A stretch of DNA of 64,000 nucleotides from Nageia nagi (lineage: Eukaryota > Pinophyta): positions 2,542,001 through 2,606,000 of the forward strand of contig JBITNC010000001.1 in the NCBI GenBank assembly GCA_050084985.1, read 5' to 3'. The notes below the pieces were generated by a model. That model ran no database searches. It saw only the letters and a program-made list of their open reading frames with translations, and was not told the origin of the DNA. The translations under genes were made by a program, and so were the position numbers. Shown here piece by piece: positions 10,851-22,330 of the stretch; the first letter of the stretch is position 1; each line of letters opens with the position of its first letter.

Positions 10851-11355
10851 ATAAAGGAACTAACACTATCAAGATAATTCCTAAACAACCAAGAGCACAT
10901 GAAAGCTCTCAAATTCACATTTAACAAATTCATACATAAGACAATCTCACAAAGTAACTCAATATGTAAAGTGGTTCCTCCAACTAGGAGTACATCCACT
11001 AACTATATCTTTACTTCATTCACAAATATAACTCTCTTACAATCCTCCTAATCTCAACTCCTACACTTATATCCTATAGCATAACTTTACTCCACAATTG
11101 GTGTGTGATCACAAAGAGGGAGCCTCTATTTATAGGCCAAAATCCCTCTTTGGATCACCCTTTTATCCAATATACAAAAGTATGACATGCACATCCTTTT
11201 ACCCAAGGGACATGCTCATGAATTGGAGTTTAGGACAAGTTACATTATCATATTCACTTAAATACTTAAGGTATGAAATGATACCCTTAAGTATTAGTGA
11301 ATTTACATAGAAGATTTAATACAACCTTTACAATAATGCATTGTACATTCCAACA
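10851..11355 (-). repeat. 5' LTR of element B (B/D family)
   Basis: On the minus strand it begins TGTTGGAATGTACAATG and ends next to the PBS. It shares with the LTRs at 54953-55489 and 26758-27212 the start, a CCTATAAATA TATA box, a stretch about shoulder-high expression-type repeats TTAAGGGTAT, and the motif GTACTCC..GGAGGAACCAC. The outer flank starts at 11356. Confidence 0.85.
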
Positions 11356-12805
11356 ATGTAGTGGTGGAAAATTATCATCAGATATGAAGCTAGTAATTTG
11401 TATAATAATACCATTCACATAACTCAATTGATAGCATCAAAAATCCACTCAGGTGTGTAAGGTTGAGGCTAATGAATATGACCAAGTAAATATGGTAGGA
11501 GTTCAATCAAGCTCAAGTGCTTAATGAGACTATCATGCCAAGATAAATATGAATTCAAATACATGTAAGAATTAAATGGAAGTAGTAAAAAATCCCATGT
11601 GAGATCCTCCATGGTGACCTACAAAGACACCATGTAATCATCAAATTATGAAAAGTCACCAATGAAAAATACCTTTACCAATTTGTCTCACAAAAGAAGA
11701 GTGAGAAGATAAGTTGAAAAAGAAAATATATGCAAGGATAGTATAACTCAAAAAAACTTCATAAGCACAAAGATTTGGTTTCCACCTACGTAAAACACAA
11801 TGGGATAAAAATAAGGATTCAAAAGTATGAACAAATAAATGAAAGAGGATAAATGGGACTTTATAAAGTTATTCGGTAGGATGCAAAACTACTAAGAATG
11901 CATTGATCCCCAAAAAAATATACCTTCACCACCTTGCCCCTCATAAATTATTCCTTCAAATTCTTACAAGTAGATCCACTATAAAGACCTTTGAGTCTAC
12001 TTTGTAATGCAAAAAATGACACTCAAAATAGGGTTTGTATGCTCAATTTATGCAATTTACTTGATTGAGGATAAAATTTAAATTTTGTGCCCCCAAACTT
12101 TTGAAACTTATTTAAATTAAAATTAGTTAATTTAATTAATAAATTAAAGTATAGAGTTTCAAACTAATATTTGGGGTAATTGGTGATGCTAAAATAGGTT
12201 ATGCAAGTACTCAAAATGATCAAGATGAAGAGAAGGACTCTTTAAAGGTAATGGAATGATGATTAAATCTTTGATGGTTCAATTGTGGTAAAAAAGATCA
12301 TTGAAAGTGTAAGAATACCAAAACAAAATCTAAAAACTTAAAAAATAGCAATCTAGTTAGTAATATAGTTAGTAAAGAGGCCAAGAAAGATTCCTAGTCA
12401 GTAGCAATCCACATGTGGGACCCACATTAGTATATAGAAAATAGTTTTTAGGAAACCTCAGCATACAAATGAGCAATCCACATCATCACTAGTGGATCCC
12501 ACTAGCACCTCAAAATGCATGTGATGATTACATAGATGAGTTGGTAGATTTAGTGGATAAAGGTGATAAGCATCCATGTTGGTTAGGTCCAAAGATATTC
12601 ACCACCACCAAGTACGTGAACAAGGAACGATAGTTGTTAGAATAACTTCACAACAAATCAACAAGCTTGCATAAAGGAGTCAAGGAAGCCAAAGAGCATT
12701 AAGAAATCCAAACTAGTAGGAGCACATGAGGAGTTGCCATTATTTCATGAAAGAAATATGCAAAAGTAATAGTACTATTCAATTCACCTTTCCCAATGTC
12801 TCCAA
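11356..12805. other. No recognisable gene
   Basis: AT-rich sequence between elements B and G with stops in all frames. I see no LTR, PBS, domain signature or clear repeat. Confidence 0.6.
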
Positions 12806-13115
12806 TGTTGGATATGGATCATCCTTTGCATGGGAAGTGCTGAGATTTTCTTATTTTCTACATGACATTGGTAGGATTTTTAAGGTTTCATCTAAATGTG
12901 AGGATGGGGGGTTTAGCCCATGGTTTTCTAATACCATGTTATGGTTTAGGGTTGAGGGTTTTCCTATATTCATTGTAATGAGCCATTTGTGGTGTATTAT
13001 ATTCATTATAAGCAATAATATATAAGGAGGAGAAGCTATTGACATCTTATTATTGTGTTTTGATTAATTTATTTATGCATTATCATTTCAAAATAGGTTT
13101 AGATAAGACTCTCCA
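12806..13115 (+). repeat. 5' LTR of element G
   Basis: It begins TGTTGGATATG and ends CTCCA just before the PBS. It is about 80% like the 3' LTR by eye, which suggests an old insertion. Confidence 0.85.
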
Positions 13116-13117
13116 TC

Positions 13118-13129
13118 TGGTATCAAAGC
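13118..13129 (+). other. Primer-binding site of element G
   Basis: TGGTATCAAAGC lies two bases after the LTR. It matches the copia PBS with A in place of G at one position. Confidence 0.8.
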
Positions 13130-13150
13130 TAAGGTTTTAGCCATAGAGGA

Positions 13151-14020
13151 ATGGATTTATTACCATGGTCTAGTTTGTTTGAAGAGGATATAGGGTTTTA
13201 TGTATTTCAAAAAACCTATTCTGGAGCAGGAGCTTCATGTAGAAATATCTTGAAGAAAAAATATATACAAGTCAATCAAGTATCAAGATCAAAATATTTG
13301 ATAGAAAAATATTTGAGTTATGGAAGCTAAATATTGAGGATCTTCTCATGGATAGAGATTTGTCATCTATTATATTTGAAAAGAAACCAAATAGTACTTA
13401 CAATGAGGATTGGAAGAAGTTGAATTAGAAATAAAGGAATTTGATCTAATTGTATCTTATTGATTTAGTGTTGATTAAAGTTTCTAAAGAAAGATTGTAA
13501 AGGCTATTTAGGATAAGTTGGGAGATTTGCATCAAAGTAAGGTTCTTTGGGAGAAGTTAGGGGCTTTGTATCAAAGTAAAATCCCTATATGTATAAGGGA
13601 GATTCAGTAGTAGATCATCTCAATGCATTTAATAAGTTAGTGAGCCAACTTAAATCTATTTAACTTAAGATTGGAGAATATTATAAATGCATTGCATTTC
13701 TTTGCTCTCTACCATATTCATGGGATAATATATTCATAGCAATTGAGAGTAATTCTTTCAATTTACCCTTTGAAGATGTGATGGCATCTTTGTTATCAAA
13801 GGATTTAAGGAGAAAATCCATGGAGGGTAAATAAAAGGATTTCCTAATGGTAAGAGGACATGGAAAGGAAAAAGATAAGTTGAGATATGGTGATAGATCA
13901 AATTCTAGACATAGATCTAGTGGTATATTTAAGTACCAAGGTAGATCTGGTCCTAAATGTTAGAGTTGTGACAAGATTGTTCATATGAAGAAAGATTGTA
14001 GAGAAAAAAGTACAGATCTA
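13151..14020 (+). pseudogene. Element G Gag (decayed)
   Basis: Fragments in several frames match copia gag: FELWKLNIEDLLMDRDL near 13320 and EDWKKLN near 13405. A CCHC knuckle lies at about 13958-14001 with C-S-C, DKIV, H, MKKDC, where a stop replaces the second residue. The likely Met is at 13151. Many stops and frame changes show that it has been dead for long. Confidence 0.75.
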
Positions 14021-14110
14021 GGAAAGAGATATGATGAATGCATTTCTACAAAGGCCAAGAAACCCAATGATGAAGTTGGGGATGCATATTTGGTATCTTT
14101 ATCCATATGA

Positions 14111-14431
14111 ATGTATCATAATAATTGGGTAATCGATATGGGATCCTTCTATCATATCATTCCTCATAGGGATTGGTTATGTGGATATGAAGAATATGAT
14201 AAAGGGGAGGTGCTCTTGGGAGATTATATCCCTTGCATAATCATTTATTGTGGAAGGGTGAAAGTAAAGTTTCATGATGGTAGGATGAGAAACCTCCTAG
14301 GTGTAGTACACATTCCTCCTCATCTTGCTAGAAATTTGATTTCTATAAGCAAGATGATTGATGCATATGTAGAATTTAGTCTCATTAAGATTGGATGTAA
14401 AATAGTTTATGGATCAATGGTGTTCACATGA
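14111..14431 (+). pseudogene. Element G protease
   Basis: An open stretch of 106 codons. The active site is NNWVIDMGSFYHI, where copia proteases have D-S-G-A-S, so the Asp and Gly are kept and the Ser is Met. The later part (GVVHIPPHLARNLISISKM) is the usual link between protease and GAG-pre-integrase. Confidence 0.8.
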
Positions 14432-14544
14432 GGGGTTCATGATGGAACCATGTATAGGCTATTGGGAAGCATTATGATGTCTCAATGCAATAATGCATCT
14501 ATTTATGAGGCTAAATCAGATGGAACTTCGATTGATGAGTCAAC

Positions 14545-14828
14545 ACTATGGCATCAAATAATAGGACATATTGGATAAAAGAGATTATGAACTTTATATA
14601 AAAAAAGATATGGTTGAAGGCTTTCCTGATTATTCTATGGGTTTTGATTTATATGAGCATTTTCTTTATGGAAAGCAAAAATGTGTGAGTTTCCCATATG
14701 GTGCTACAAGATCTAAAGGAATTCTATATATGATCCATAGTGATATTTTTGATCTTGTTCCTATACCATCCCTTGGAAAATCAAGATACTATATTTCTTT
14801 TATTGATGATTTTTTGAGATATACATGA
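14545..14828 (+). pseudogene. Element G integrase N-terminus, truncated
   Basis: The remnants include LWHQIIGHIG, a KQKCVSF segment at the place of the zinc-binding Cys pair, MIHSDIFDLVP (first catalytic Asp region) and YYISFIDDF. The sequence then jumps to RT within about 120 bases. The second Asp, the Glu and the C-terminal domain are absent, which is a deletion of roughly 1 kb. Confidence 0.78.
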
Positions 14829-14948
14829 TTGTTCCTATACCATTTAATTAAATTTTACTCTTATTTTGCTTTATGTATTATTGATGCATATCTTAGAACT
14901 ATTAAATAAGAAATTAAGTTTGAAGAGGAAAATCTTTAGGAATAGGCC

Positions 14949-15761
14949 ATGAATGAAGAAATGATATCTTTGGAAAAGAATAAGACATGGGATTTGGTAG
15001 AATTTCTTGTTAAAAGAAAGGAAATTGGTTGCAAATGGGTCTTCAAGAAGAAGCATAATGCTAAAGGAAAAGTGGAGAAATATAAATCCCACCTTATTTC
15101 CAAAGGCTATTCACAAGTAAAGGGAATTGAATATGGTGAGGCATTTTCTCTTGTTACAAAGTTAACCTTAATAAGATGTCATTTTTTTGTGGTTGCTACA
15201 TTTAATCTAAAACTAGAGCAAATGTATGTGAAAATTACTTTTCTTCATGGAGACTTAGAGCAAGAAATTTATATGAAATATCCTAAATGATTTGTTAAGG
15301 AAGGAAAGGATAATATTATTTTTAAATTAAATAAATCTTTGTATAAACTTAAATAGTCACCTAAGATGTGGTATCAAAAATTTGATACTTATGTATTAGG
15401 ACTTGGTTTTATTCATAGTAATGTTGATCATTATATATATATGAATCAATTTGGTGATGATTTTATTATCATAATGTTGCATGTTGATGATATGTTATTG
15501 ATTAGGAACAATAATAAAATGGTTAGTTTTGTGAAGCCTTTGTTAGCACAACAGTTTTATATGAAAGATCTTAGACCTACAAATTACATTTTGGACATAA
15601 AAATAAGGATGGATATATCAAATAGAAAGTTGTGGATAGATTTAAAAAATTATGTTAAGACTTTATTGAAGAGATTCAATAAGCATGATTCCAAACCTAT
15701 GAAGACTCTTATAGCTTTGGGAACAAAATTATCTAATGAACAATGCCCAAAGATAAAATAA
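14949..15761 (+). pseudogene. Element G reverse transcriptase
   Basis: The RT begins MNEEMISLEKNKTWDLVEF and continues WVFKKKHNAKGKVEKYKSHL, the usual copia RT opening. It is open to 15290. After a short break with stops it continues MWYQKFDTYV and HVDDMLLI at about 15480-15500, the YVDD catalytic box with His in place of Tyr. It ends before RNase H. It cannot encode an active enzyme. Confidence 0.85.
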
Positions 15762-15769
15762 GAAGTTGA

Positions 15770-16110
15770 ATAAACATTGTATGTTTCTTATGCAAATGCT
15801 AAAGTAATATGGTTGTAGAGATTATATGTTGATATTGGTTTTTCACAAGGAGCTATACAGGTGAATTATTATATCTAAAGTGTTATATTTCTAGCTAAGA
15901 ATCTTAATATTCATGCATAAACTAAGCACATTAATATTCATTACCACTTAATCAAGGACATGGTTGAACAAAAGAAAGTGTTACTGGAAAAAGTGGAAAT
16001 AGATGAAAATATTATTGATGCATTGACCAAGGTTGTTAGCATAGAGAAATTCATGTGGTGTACAAGAGAGATGGGTTTGGCTAGCCTAAGTGTTGGAGTA
16101 GATATATTTT
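15770..16110 (+). pseudogene. Element G RNase H tail
   Basis: Only the C-terminal part remains: HINIHYHLIKDMVEQKKV and IIDALTKVVSIEKF, the copia RNase H ending (normally H.R.H...V...I...D.LTK). The D-E-D core is largely missing. Confidence 0.75.
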
Positions 16111-16146
16111 ACATTTTTTCTACAAAGTATTCACCAAGTGGGAGAA

Positions 16147-16527
16147 TGTTGGATATGAATCATCCTTTACAAAAAATGTTTTAGGGATTTACTTAGATTT
16201 GCCTATTTTCCACATGGCATTGGTAGGATTTCTAAGATTTCATCTAAGTGCAAGGATTAGTGGCTTAGAACATAGTTTTCTAATACCAAGTTGTAGTTTA
16301 GGATTGAGGGTTTTCTTATATATTTATTTTAATGAGATATTTATGGTGTATTGTATTCATTAAAAGCAATAATATAGAAGGAGAGGAAACTCTTGACATG
16401 TTGGAGTAGCCCACATTGGGTAAACTATGGTAAATCTTGTATGTTCATTATGATTGTGTGATTGTTATGTTTTGATTAATTTATTTTTGTATTATAATTT
16501 TTAAATAGTTTAATATAATATTATTCA
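16147..16527 (+). repeat. 3' LTR of element G
   Basis: It starts TGTTGGATATGAATC after a purine-rich tract and ends near TATTCA. It matches 12806-13115 apart from an extra segment of about 70 bp. Confidence 0.83.
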
Positions 16528-18324
16528 TGTAAATCATGCACCAAATTGGTCATGACTTCCCTAATGACATGCATAAAAAATATGGAGGTGCAGATTTCAC
16601 TAGACACCATGAGGGAGTGAAGGTGGATAAGAGGTTGTAGGAGGGTCATGAGGTACACAAGAGTAAGGAAGAGGGGTTTTAGGCCATGAAGGGAGACACC
16701 TTAGTCCATATAATCAAGAATTATGCCCATGGAGAAATAAGAAACACTCTAAGTGATACCATACAAAGTTGAGGAGTGTCTCAAATCCAAACAATAAGGG
16801 TCCAAACAATGCACAACGTCAAATATGCCATCGTGAGATGAGAGAATGGGTGAGGGAGGGAGTGAAAACCTTATTCATTAGGATTTTTTAATATTAAATA
16901 ACACTCCAACTATATCATTACACCTTTCCTAGTATCCACTTAAGTGTGTGAAAGATCAAAGGAATGAGGATCGTGAAGGTAGGGATGCATGTGAGGCTAC
17001 ATGCGATAGTGAGAGATTAATATAGATGTTAACATAGAATAAGGGAGCATTCAGTAGGAAGTTCCACTATATATACTTAATTACCAACATACCATAAAGC
17101 ACTAGACCCATAAAAAATGTAGTTATGGAAGCTCCACGATGGTGCCATAAGAAGGGGCATACACATAAAGGAGTAGTAGCATCATTCGGCTAGCTAAGAG
17201 GAGCAATGAAGTTGTAAAGAAAAAAGGCTTAAAAGGTAGATGATATATCAACAATATGCATCTAATGAGCCTTTGTGTTGTAGAGGATAAAGAGAGAAGA
17301 GGCACAAATGATCCATGAGCTAAGTAGAGCAAGTCTTCATGATGAACATCCAAAAGCCTCATGAATCGAGGCCAAATTTGATTGGAAAGATAGGTGTTTC
17401 AAACATGCATTTAAAAACACAAATGCATTATTCATAATATCAAAGTGAATTGAATTAAAATAAATTCATAAATACTTTTATGAATGCTTGCAAAAATAGC
17501 CTTCCTAGATACCATAAAGAGAGTCATTTCCAAGAGCTCACAAATTTGTAGAGCACCAAAAAAGTGAAGAGAGAAGCTCAAACAATTGAAATTGATTACT
17601 TATTTATGCACATGATATGTGTTAAATATGCATACAATGAAGGATAAACCATGGTTGGATAGCACATGCTATTGGAAGATCTATGGTGAGTAGTTATTAT
17701 GAAAATATTTTGTAGAATTACATGTATCTCATAATTAATATCCATATGTACACTAAAAAAAACTTATTCAATGCTATAAAAATACATAATATGTTAGTAC
17801 ACACAAGATTTTAAAGATATAACATAATATATGCTTTTCTAAATTTGAATGATGCAAAGATAAGAGTAAAGATATATTTTAAACTTAAACTTATGCTTCA
17901 AGAACTTATAATAATGATAAATAAGCCTAAATGCATCTAAGAAAGGTAAGGGGACCTCAAATTTAGGCCCCTTAAGAAATATAAACAAGCTTGGAGTGAT
18001 TTTCCTCACTCCAAATGGCAATGTGAGCCCCCTAGCCTCCAATCAATGAAGACAACAAATATAAGAATGCCTATTATGCAAAGTGAGTATGCCTATATGT
18101 GCTTTGAAAAATTGGAATGATGCTTTTGAATAATTAGAATGGATCTAACCAATAACTTATGCAATTTAACCACAAATATAATTTAAAACCTTCAATATAT
18201 TTTAAACCCTACAAATGTTATAGATCTTTAAAGATCCTTAGATCCAAAGGATCCAAGGATACCCACAAAGTCTAAATATATATTTATACCATAAATAAGT
18301 GAACATATGGAGCAATTATGTATA

Positions 18325-18375
<51 letters not shown>

Positions 18376-19080
18376 AATTATGATGATTTAGCCTAAATAA
18401 GTATACTAAATGCACACAATTTTATTGATGGATACAAAACTTGAAGATTCCAAGCATTCCCATGGTGAATTCTTGCATGTACCTACAAAAACCATGAGAA
18501 TACACAAACATGTGCAATATGATATCAATCTAGGTATAAATACATCATATAAATATTACCAAGTATGCATGGAACCAAGCTTTAAGAGATTGAGGTTGAA
18601 ATCCTTGATTCTTCCAAACCCTATCATACAATCTTGGAACAATTTTGAGAGCAAAAATTGTAAGTGAGCATGAACAATAATGATTAGGACTATATTTCCT
18701 ATTTTTACATTTTATTTTATATCATACTCATAAATTAAGGTTAGGTGTCTAGGAAATACCCTTTTGTGCTTTATTTTGCTTTTAAGTGATTATTGCTCCT
18801 TTTGATTTATTTTAGCACTTTATGAAATATTTTGCTTTTTAGAACATTTGAATAATTTATTTTTACTCATTAAGATATTAGAAAATAGACAAAATTAAAA
18901 TTTAGAATTAAGCATATCAATACATTTAACCCATATTATAAGAAAAATGTTATTTTTGGGCATCTAAATTTTACCCTTATTGGACGAAGTCTTTTGCAAA
19001 TAAGACTTGGTTCAATATGTCTAGATAAATGTGTTTTTATTTTGCAATCATTTTGAACATTTGAAATCATTTTAAAAAAG
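16528..19080. other. No recognisable gene
   Basis: AT-rich DNA with short chance open frames. A TA microsatellite lies at 18329-18372. I see no domain signature and no LTR ends. Confidence 0.6.
18329..18372. repeat. (TA)n microsatellite
   Basis: About 22 uninterrupted AT dinucleotides. Confidence 0.95.
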
Positions 19081-19580
19081 GTGTAAAATTTGAACCAACT
19101 TATATAGTATTTTATACCTACAAAACCTATGTAAAGTTGTTCATGACATGTTTCCAAGAAGTGTAAAATTTGAACCAACTTATATAGTATTTGATGCCCG
19201 TTAAACCTATCCAAAGTTGTTCATGACGTAGAATTTTGAACAAACTTATATCTTATTTGATCATTGTTTATGTCAAACCTATGCAAAGTGTTCGTGAAAT
19301 AGAACTTTGAACCACTTATATAGTATTTGAAAATGGTTTTCATCAAACCTATGCAAAGTGTTCGTGAAATGGAATTTTGAACCACTTACATGGTATTTGA
19401 TAATGGCTTACATCAAACCTATATAAAGCATTCATGAAATGGAACTTTGAATCACTTATATAGTATTTGATTATGGTTTACATCAAACTTATGCAAAGTG
19501 TTTGTGAAATGGAACTTTGAACCACTTATATAGTATTTGACAATGGCTTATGTTGAACCTATGCAAAGTCATTCATGAAG
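19081..19580. repeat. 70-bp minisatellite, seven copies
   Basis: Units start at 19081, 19161, 19231, 19302, 19372, 19442 and 19512, so the period is 80 once and then 69-71. Each carries TTTGAACCACTTATATAGTA, then TTTGA, a variable part, and AAACCTATGCAAAGTG.TTC.TGAAATG. The first two units are the most divergent and the inner ones the most alike, as expected when an array expands from the middle. Confidence 0.92.
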
Positions 19581-21685
19581 TGTTAAGCACGTAGACTTAC
19601 TAGCAAGTACATAGTCTTGCTAAAAAAATTGAAATTTGATATTTTTTTATCCTGAAAAATGGAAACTTTTTATAATGTTTGAAAGTAAAATCAAAGCTTT
19701 TTTGCATTTAAAAAATTGAAATTTTACATTTTGAACTTTTAAACTTTGAAAATTTTGTAAAATAACCTTAAAATCAAATCTTTTTGAAGGTGTTAACCCC
19801 CTCAAATGATATTGTGTTGATCGATGTGGACAACATAAAATTGTTTGAAAAAGGTAAGGTTGTATATATACATATATATATATAAACCTACCCTAATTTA
19901 GAATTTTAAGTAAAATAAAAGGGTTCTAGGAATCAAATAACTATTTTGAAAATATTTTTAAGCATGAATTTAATCAAATGTAGCAATTTTAGCATTAATT
20001 TGGGTAAAATAAAAGTCAAAAGTTACCATTTTTGACTTTTTTTTTTACCCTTAGCAAGTGTGAATTTTGGAGAAGAAGAGAGACCAATTGACCATGGTAG
20101 TGGATGAGGCACCTCAAACTCCCATTAGTATTGGAAAACCACACCCTAGACTCTAAGTAGGTTTTTTGAACCTTTGCTTTGAATTTTTCCAACTTTGAAG
20201 ATTTTATGCATATTTTGATTGATTTTTTAGCAAATTTTAAAATTTCCCCGAACTATGCAAAAATGCTTCGAATTGGTACTATGAATTTTCTTATTTCATG
20301 ATTAAATCACTAGAAAAATAATCCCATATCTAGATTTACCTCATTTTTCAAGAATTTAAAAAACCAAGTTTCCAAAAAATTAGAAAAGAGGGTTTTCCAC
20401 TTTGTTTTTTGCTCATTGTGACCAAACAGGGTACCAAATTCAAAACTAGATAGATACCCACCAAGTTTTTTTCCCCAATCATATTTTTGCAAATTTAAAA
20501 TCATAAAAAGGTAAAAAACTAAATTTTCAAGGTAAAAAATAGCTACATAGCCTGGGGCATAGTACGAACTATGCTTAGAAGTCAGGTACACTGTGCCTAA
20601 GCTAGGTAGATTGCACCTTAGCTGGGCATACTCTATCTAAGGCCAAGCACACTGTAGCTTGGTTGTTGCACCTATTTTTATCTCAATTTGCTCATTTTTT
20701 TATGATTTTGGACCTCTAGTTTGCCTCTAAATCATGATTTGTCATGTTTTAGCCATATTTAACTATGTGCAAATAAGATTTGATCATGTTTTAATATGAA
20801 TTCGTTTGATTTGTGCAAGAAAACTTTCTAAAACTTGTCCAAAAATCTGAGTTGATTATTACACTCAAAGGGATGTTACAAAATTGTTGTGAATGCTTTG
20901 TGATATATTATTGTACTATTGTAAAACTCTAAAAATTGTAACAGTACTCCCTAATTTAAGATATTGCATAGTTTTAAGCTTTGTGAGTAAATGGTTGTAA
21001 AATCAAAAAATTTTGCACTTTTCTTGGAATATTATCATAAATTTTTTACCAAATTAACACTTCATAGTGCAAAATAATTGTTGCATGCTTATCAACCACT
21101 AAAATAATTGCATAATTGTATGTAATTATTTACCAAGAATAAAACACAGTTGGCCCAATGCATCGAATGGTAAGTCTTCTTGGTAAGAATGTATTATTGC
21201 CAAATTATTAAAATATTAAATATGCAAATTTTCTTGAACATGCAATGTAGTTATTTAAAAAATTTACCATACAATTAATGTTATTAATATTTTATCAAAT
21301 TGTGATGATAGATGCATATTTCCCTTGTATGAACTATGAATTATCATGCTACAAATTAATCATAAACCATTTTATAAAGTTAGTTTGCTTTGTTTAGATA
21401 AAGTGAATGTAGTGGTAAGAGACAAATTGATTGGTGAGAACACAACAAGCAACTCACATCATGATGTTACACTCAAAGTGAACATAATAATAAGATGAAG
21501 GAATGACAGAGAGGACATACTAAATTTTGAAAGTTTGAATTAGAGTTTTTAAGTTTTTGCAAAAGGTTTTTTGAACATAGCAATATAATAATAACACACA
21601 TTATCTTTTGAAACAACTTGAGGAGACTTTATTTATGCAACATCACTTTCATGATTAATGGTTCGAGCTCTAGAAATACATGTAG
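19581..21685. other. No recognisable gene
   Basis: AT-rich sequence. It includes a short cluster of related 25-30 base units at 20536-20660 and otherwise shows no domain signatures. Confidence 0.55.
20536..20660. repeat. Short imperfect tandem repeats
   Basis: About four units built from GGTACACTGTGCCTAAGCTA / GGTAGATTGCACCTTAGCTG-like words at a spacing of roughly 28 bases. It is distinctly richer in G and C than the DNA around it. Confidence 0.65.
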
Positions 21686-22330
21686 GTGATAGGGTGTATG
21701 TGGCTTCATAGTGTGGGATTGGGCTATACTAGTATGATACACAAGGTTGTAGCTAGATTTGGATACATTACATCCTTATGTGAGAGGTGGGATCCACCCA
21801 CCAATACTTTTTATTTACCAATTAGTGAATGGACAATGAATTTGGAGGATGGTTGGAGGATCATGCAGATTTCAACCAAGGTTACCCTAGTCATCAGGCT
21901 ATCAGATGAGGTTGGATAGGAGGTAGCAATTATTCAAATAGTGGGGTAACACTATCACTATCTGATATGGGGGTTAGGTGGATTCAACTATGAGCACATG
22001 TATAGGTATGAGATCACTAATCACATGACCTTATTCATGATGATACTAATATTAGGGTTTATTTAACCAAATGCTTTTGGGTGTTGATTTCCTTGGAAGC
22101 TATGCCAGGTGCTTCATAATATGTAAGAGGATACCATAGTGTTCACCTTGGGTCTAACTTTTTTAGCTCAATTATACCATGACCTATGGGAGATGGTTGA
22201 GGGTATTTGTATAGGGATAGGTTGTTCACTATTCTTGTAAGTATGGGGATGGGAAAATATCATAGTGGCACAATCCATAGGCCTTCCCTTTGATATTCAT
22301 GTTGATGATACATTGATATTTGATGAGCTG
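21686..22330 (+). pseudogene. Plant mobile domain (PMD/MAIN-like) pseudogene
   Basis: The first open part (21686-21919) reads FGYITSLCERWDPPTNTFYL, then NLEDGWRIMQIS. This matches the PMD opening, in which an ERW..ET.TFHLP segment is followed by T.TLEDV..I...P. After stops and frame changes, 22157-22290 reads LAQLYHDLWEMVEG and IGIGCSLFL, a stop, then VWGWENIIV, matching the PMD segment LA.LYR.L...IGG...LLQ.W.WE. PMD proteins are nuclear proteins of the MAIN/MAIL1 type, and their relatives are carried by plant transposons. Which source applies cannot be told here. No terminal repeats were found around it. It is clearly broken. Confidence 0.68.

Larger units (their letters stand above)
5239..11355 (-). 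mobile_element. Ty1-copia element B, interrupted by A at its left end
   Basis: The minus-strand element has a 5' LTR at about 10851-11355, a PBS at 10837-10848, gag at 7294-7025, a zinc knuckle near 6460-6400, a protease at 6319-6098 and integrase remnants from about 5900 to 5239. RT, RNase H and the 3' LTR should lie left of element A, outside this window. The LTR, the protease and the knuckle are like those of element D (54953-59830), so the two are one family. A space of about 3.5 kb between PBS and gag is unusually long and contains no recognisable coding sequence. It may be a real leader or may hold later insertions. The coding parts are heavily mutated. Confidence 0.8.
12806..16527 (+). 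mobile_element. Ty1-copia element G, small and internally deleted
   Basis: Plus-strand element with a 5' LTR at 12806-13115, a PBS (TGGTATCAAAGC) at 13118-13129 and a 3' LTR at 16147-16527 preceded by the purine-rich AAGTGGGAGAA. The inside is only about 3.0 kb, against roughly 4 kb or more in full copia elements. The integrase catalytic core and the first part of RNase H are missing. Gag, protease, integrase N-terminus and RT are recognisable but full of stops. The 3' LTR is about 70 bp longer than the 5' LTR because of an extra segment near 16400-16460. The five bases outside the LTRs do not match, so I cannot show a target duplication. Confidence 0.88.

Noticed and set aside
11098-11310. 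A 70-codon plus-strand open frame
   Set aside because: It lies wholly in the LTR of element B and is a chance frame.
12801-16532. Target duplication of element G
   Set aside because: The five bases before 12806 (TCCAA) and after 16527 (TGTAA) do not match, so none is claimed.
18329-18372. The TA run as a regulatory TATA cluster
   Set aside because: It is a plain dinucleotide microsatellite with no gene beside it.
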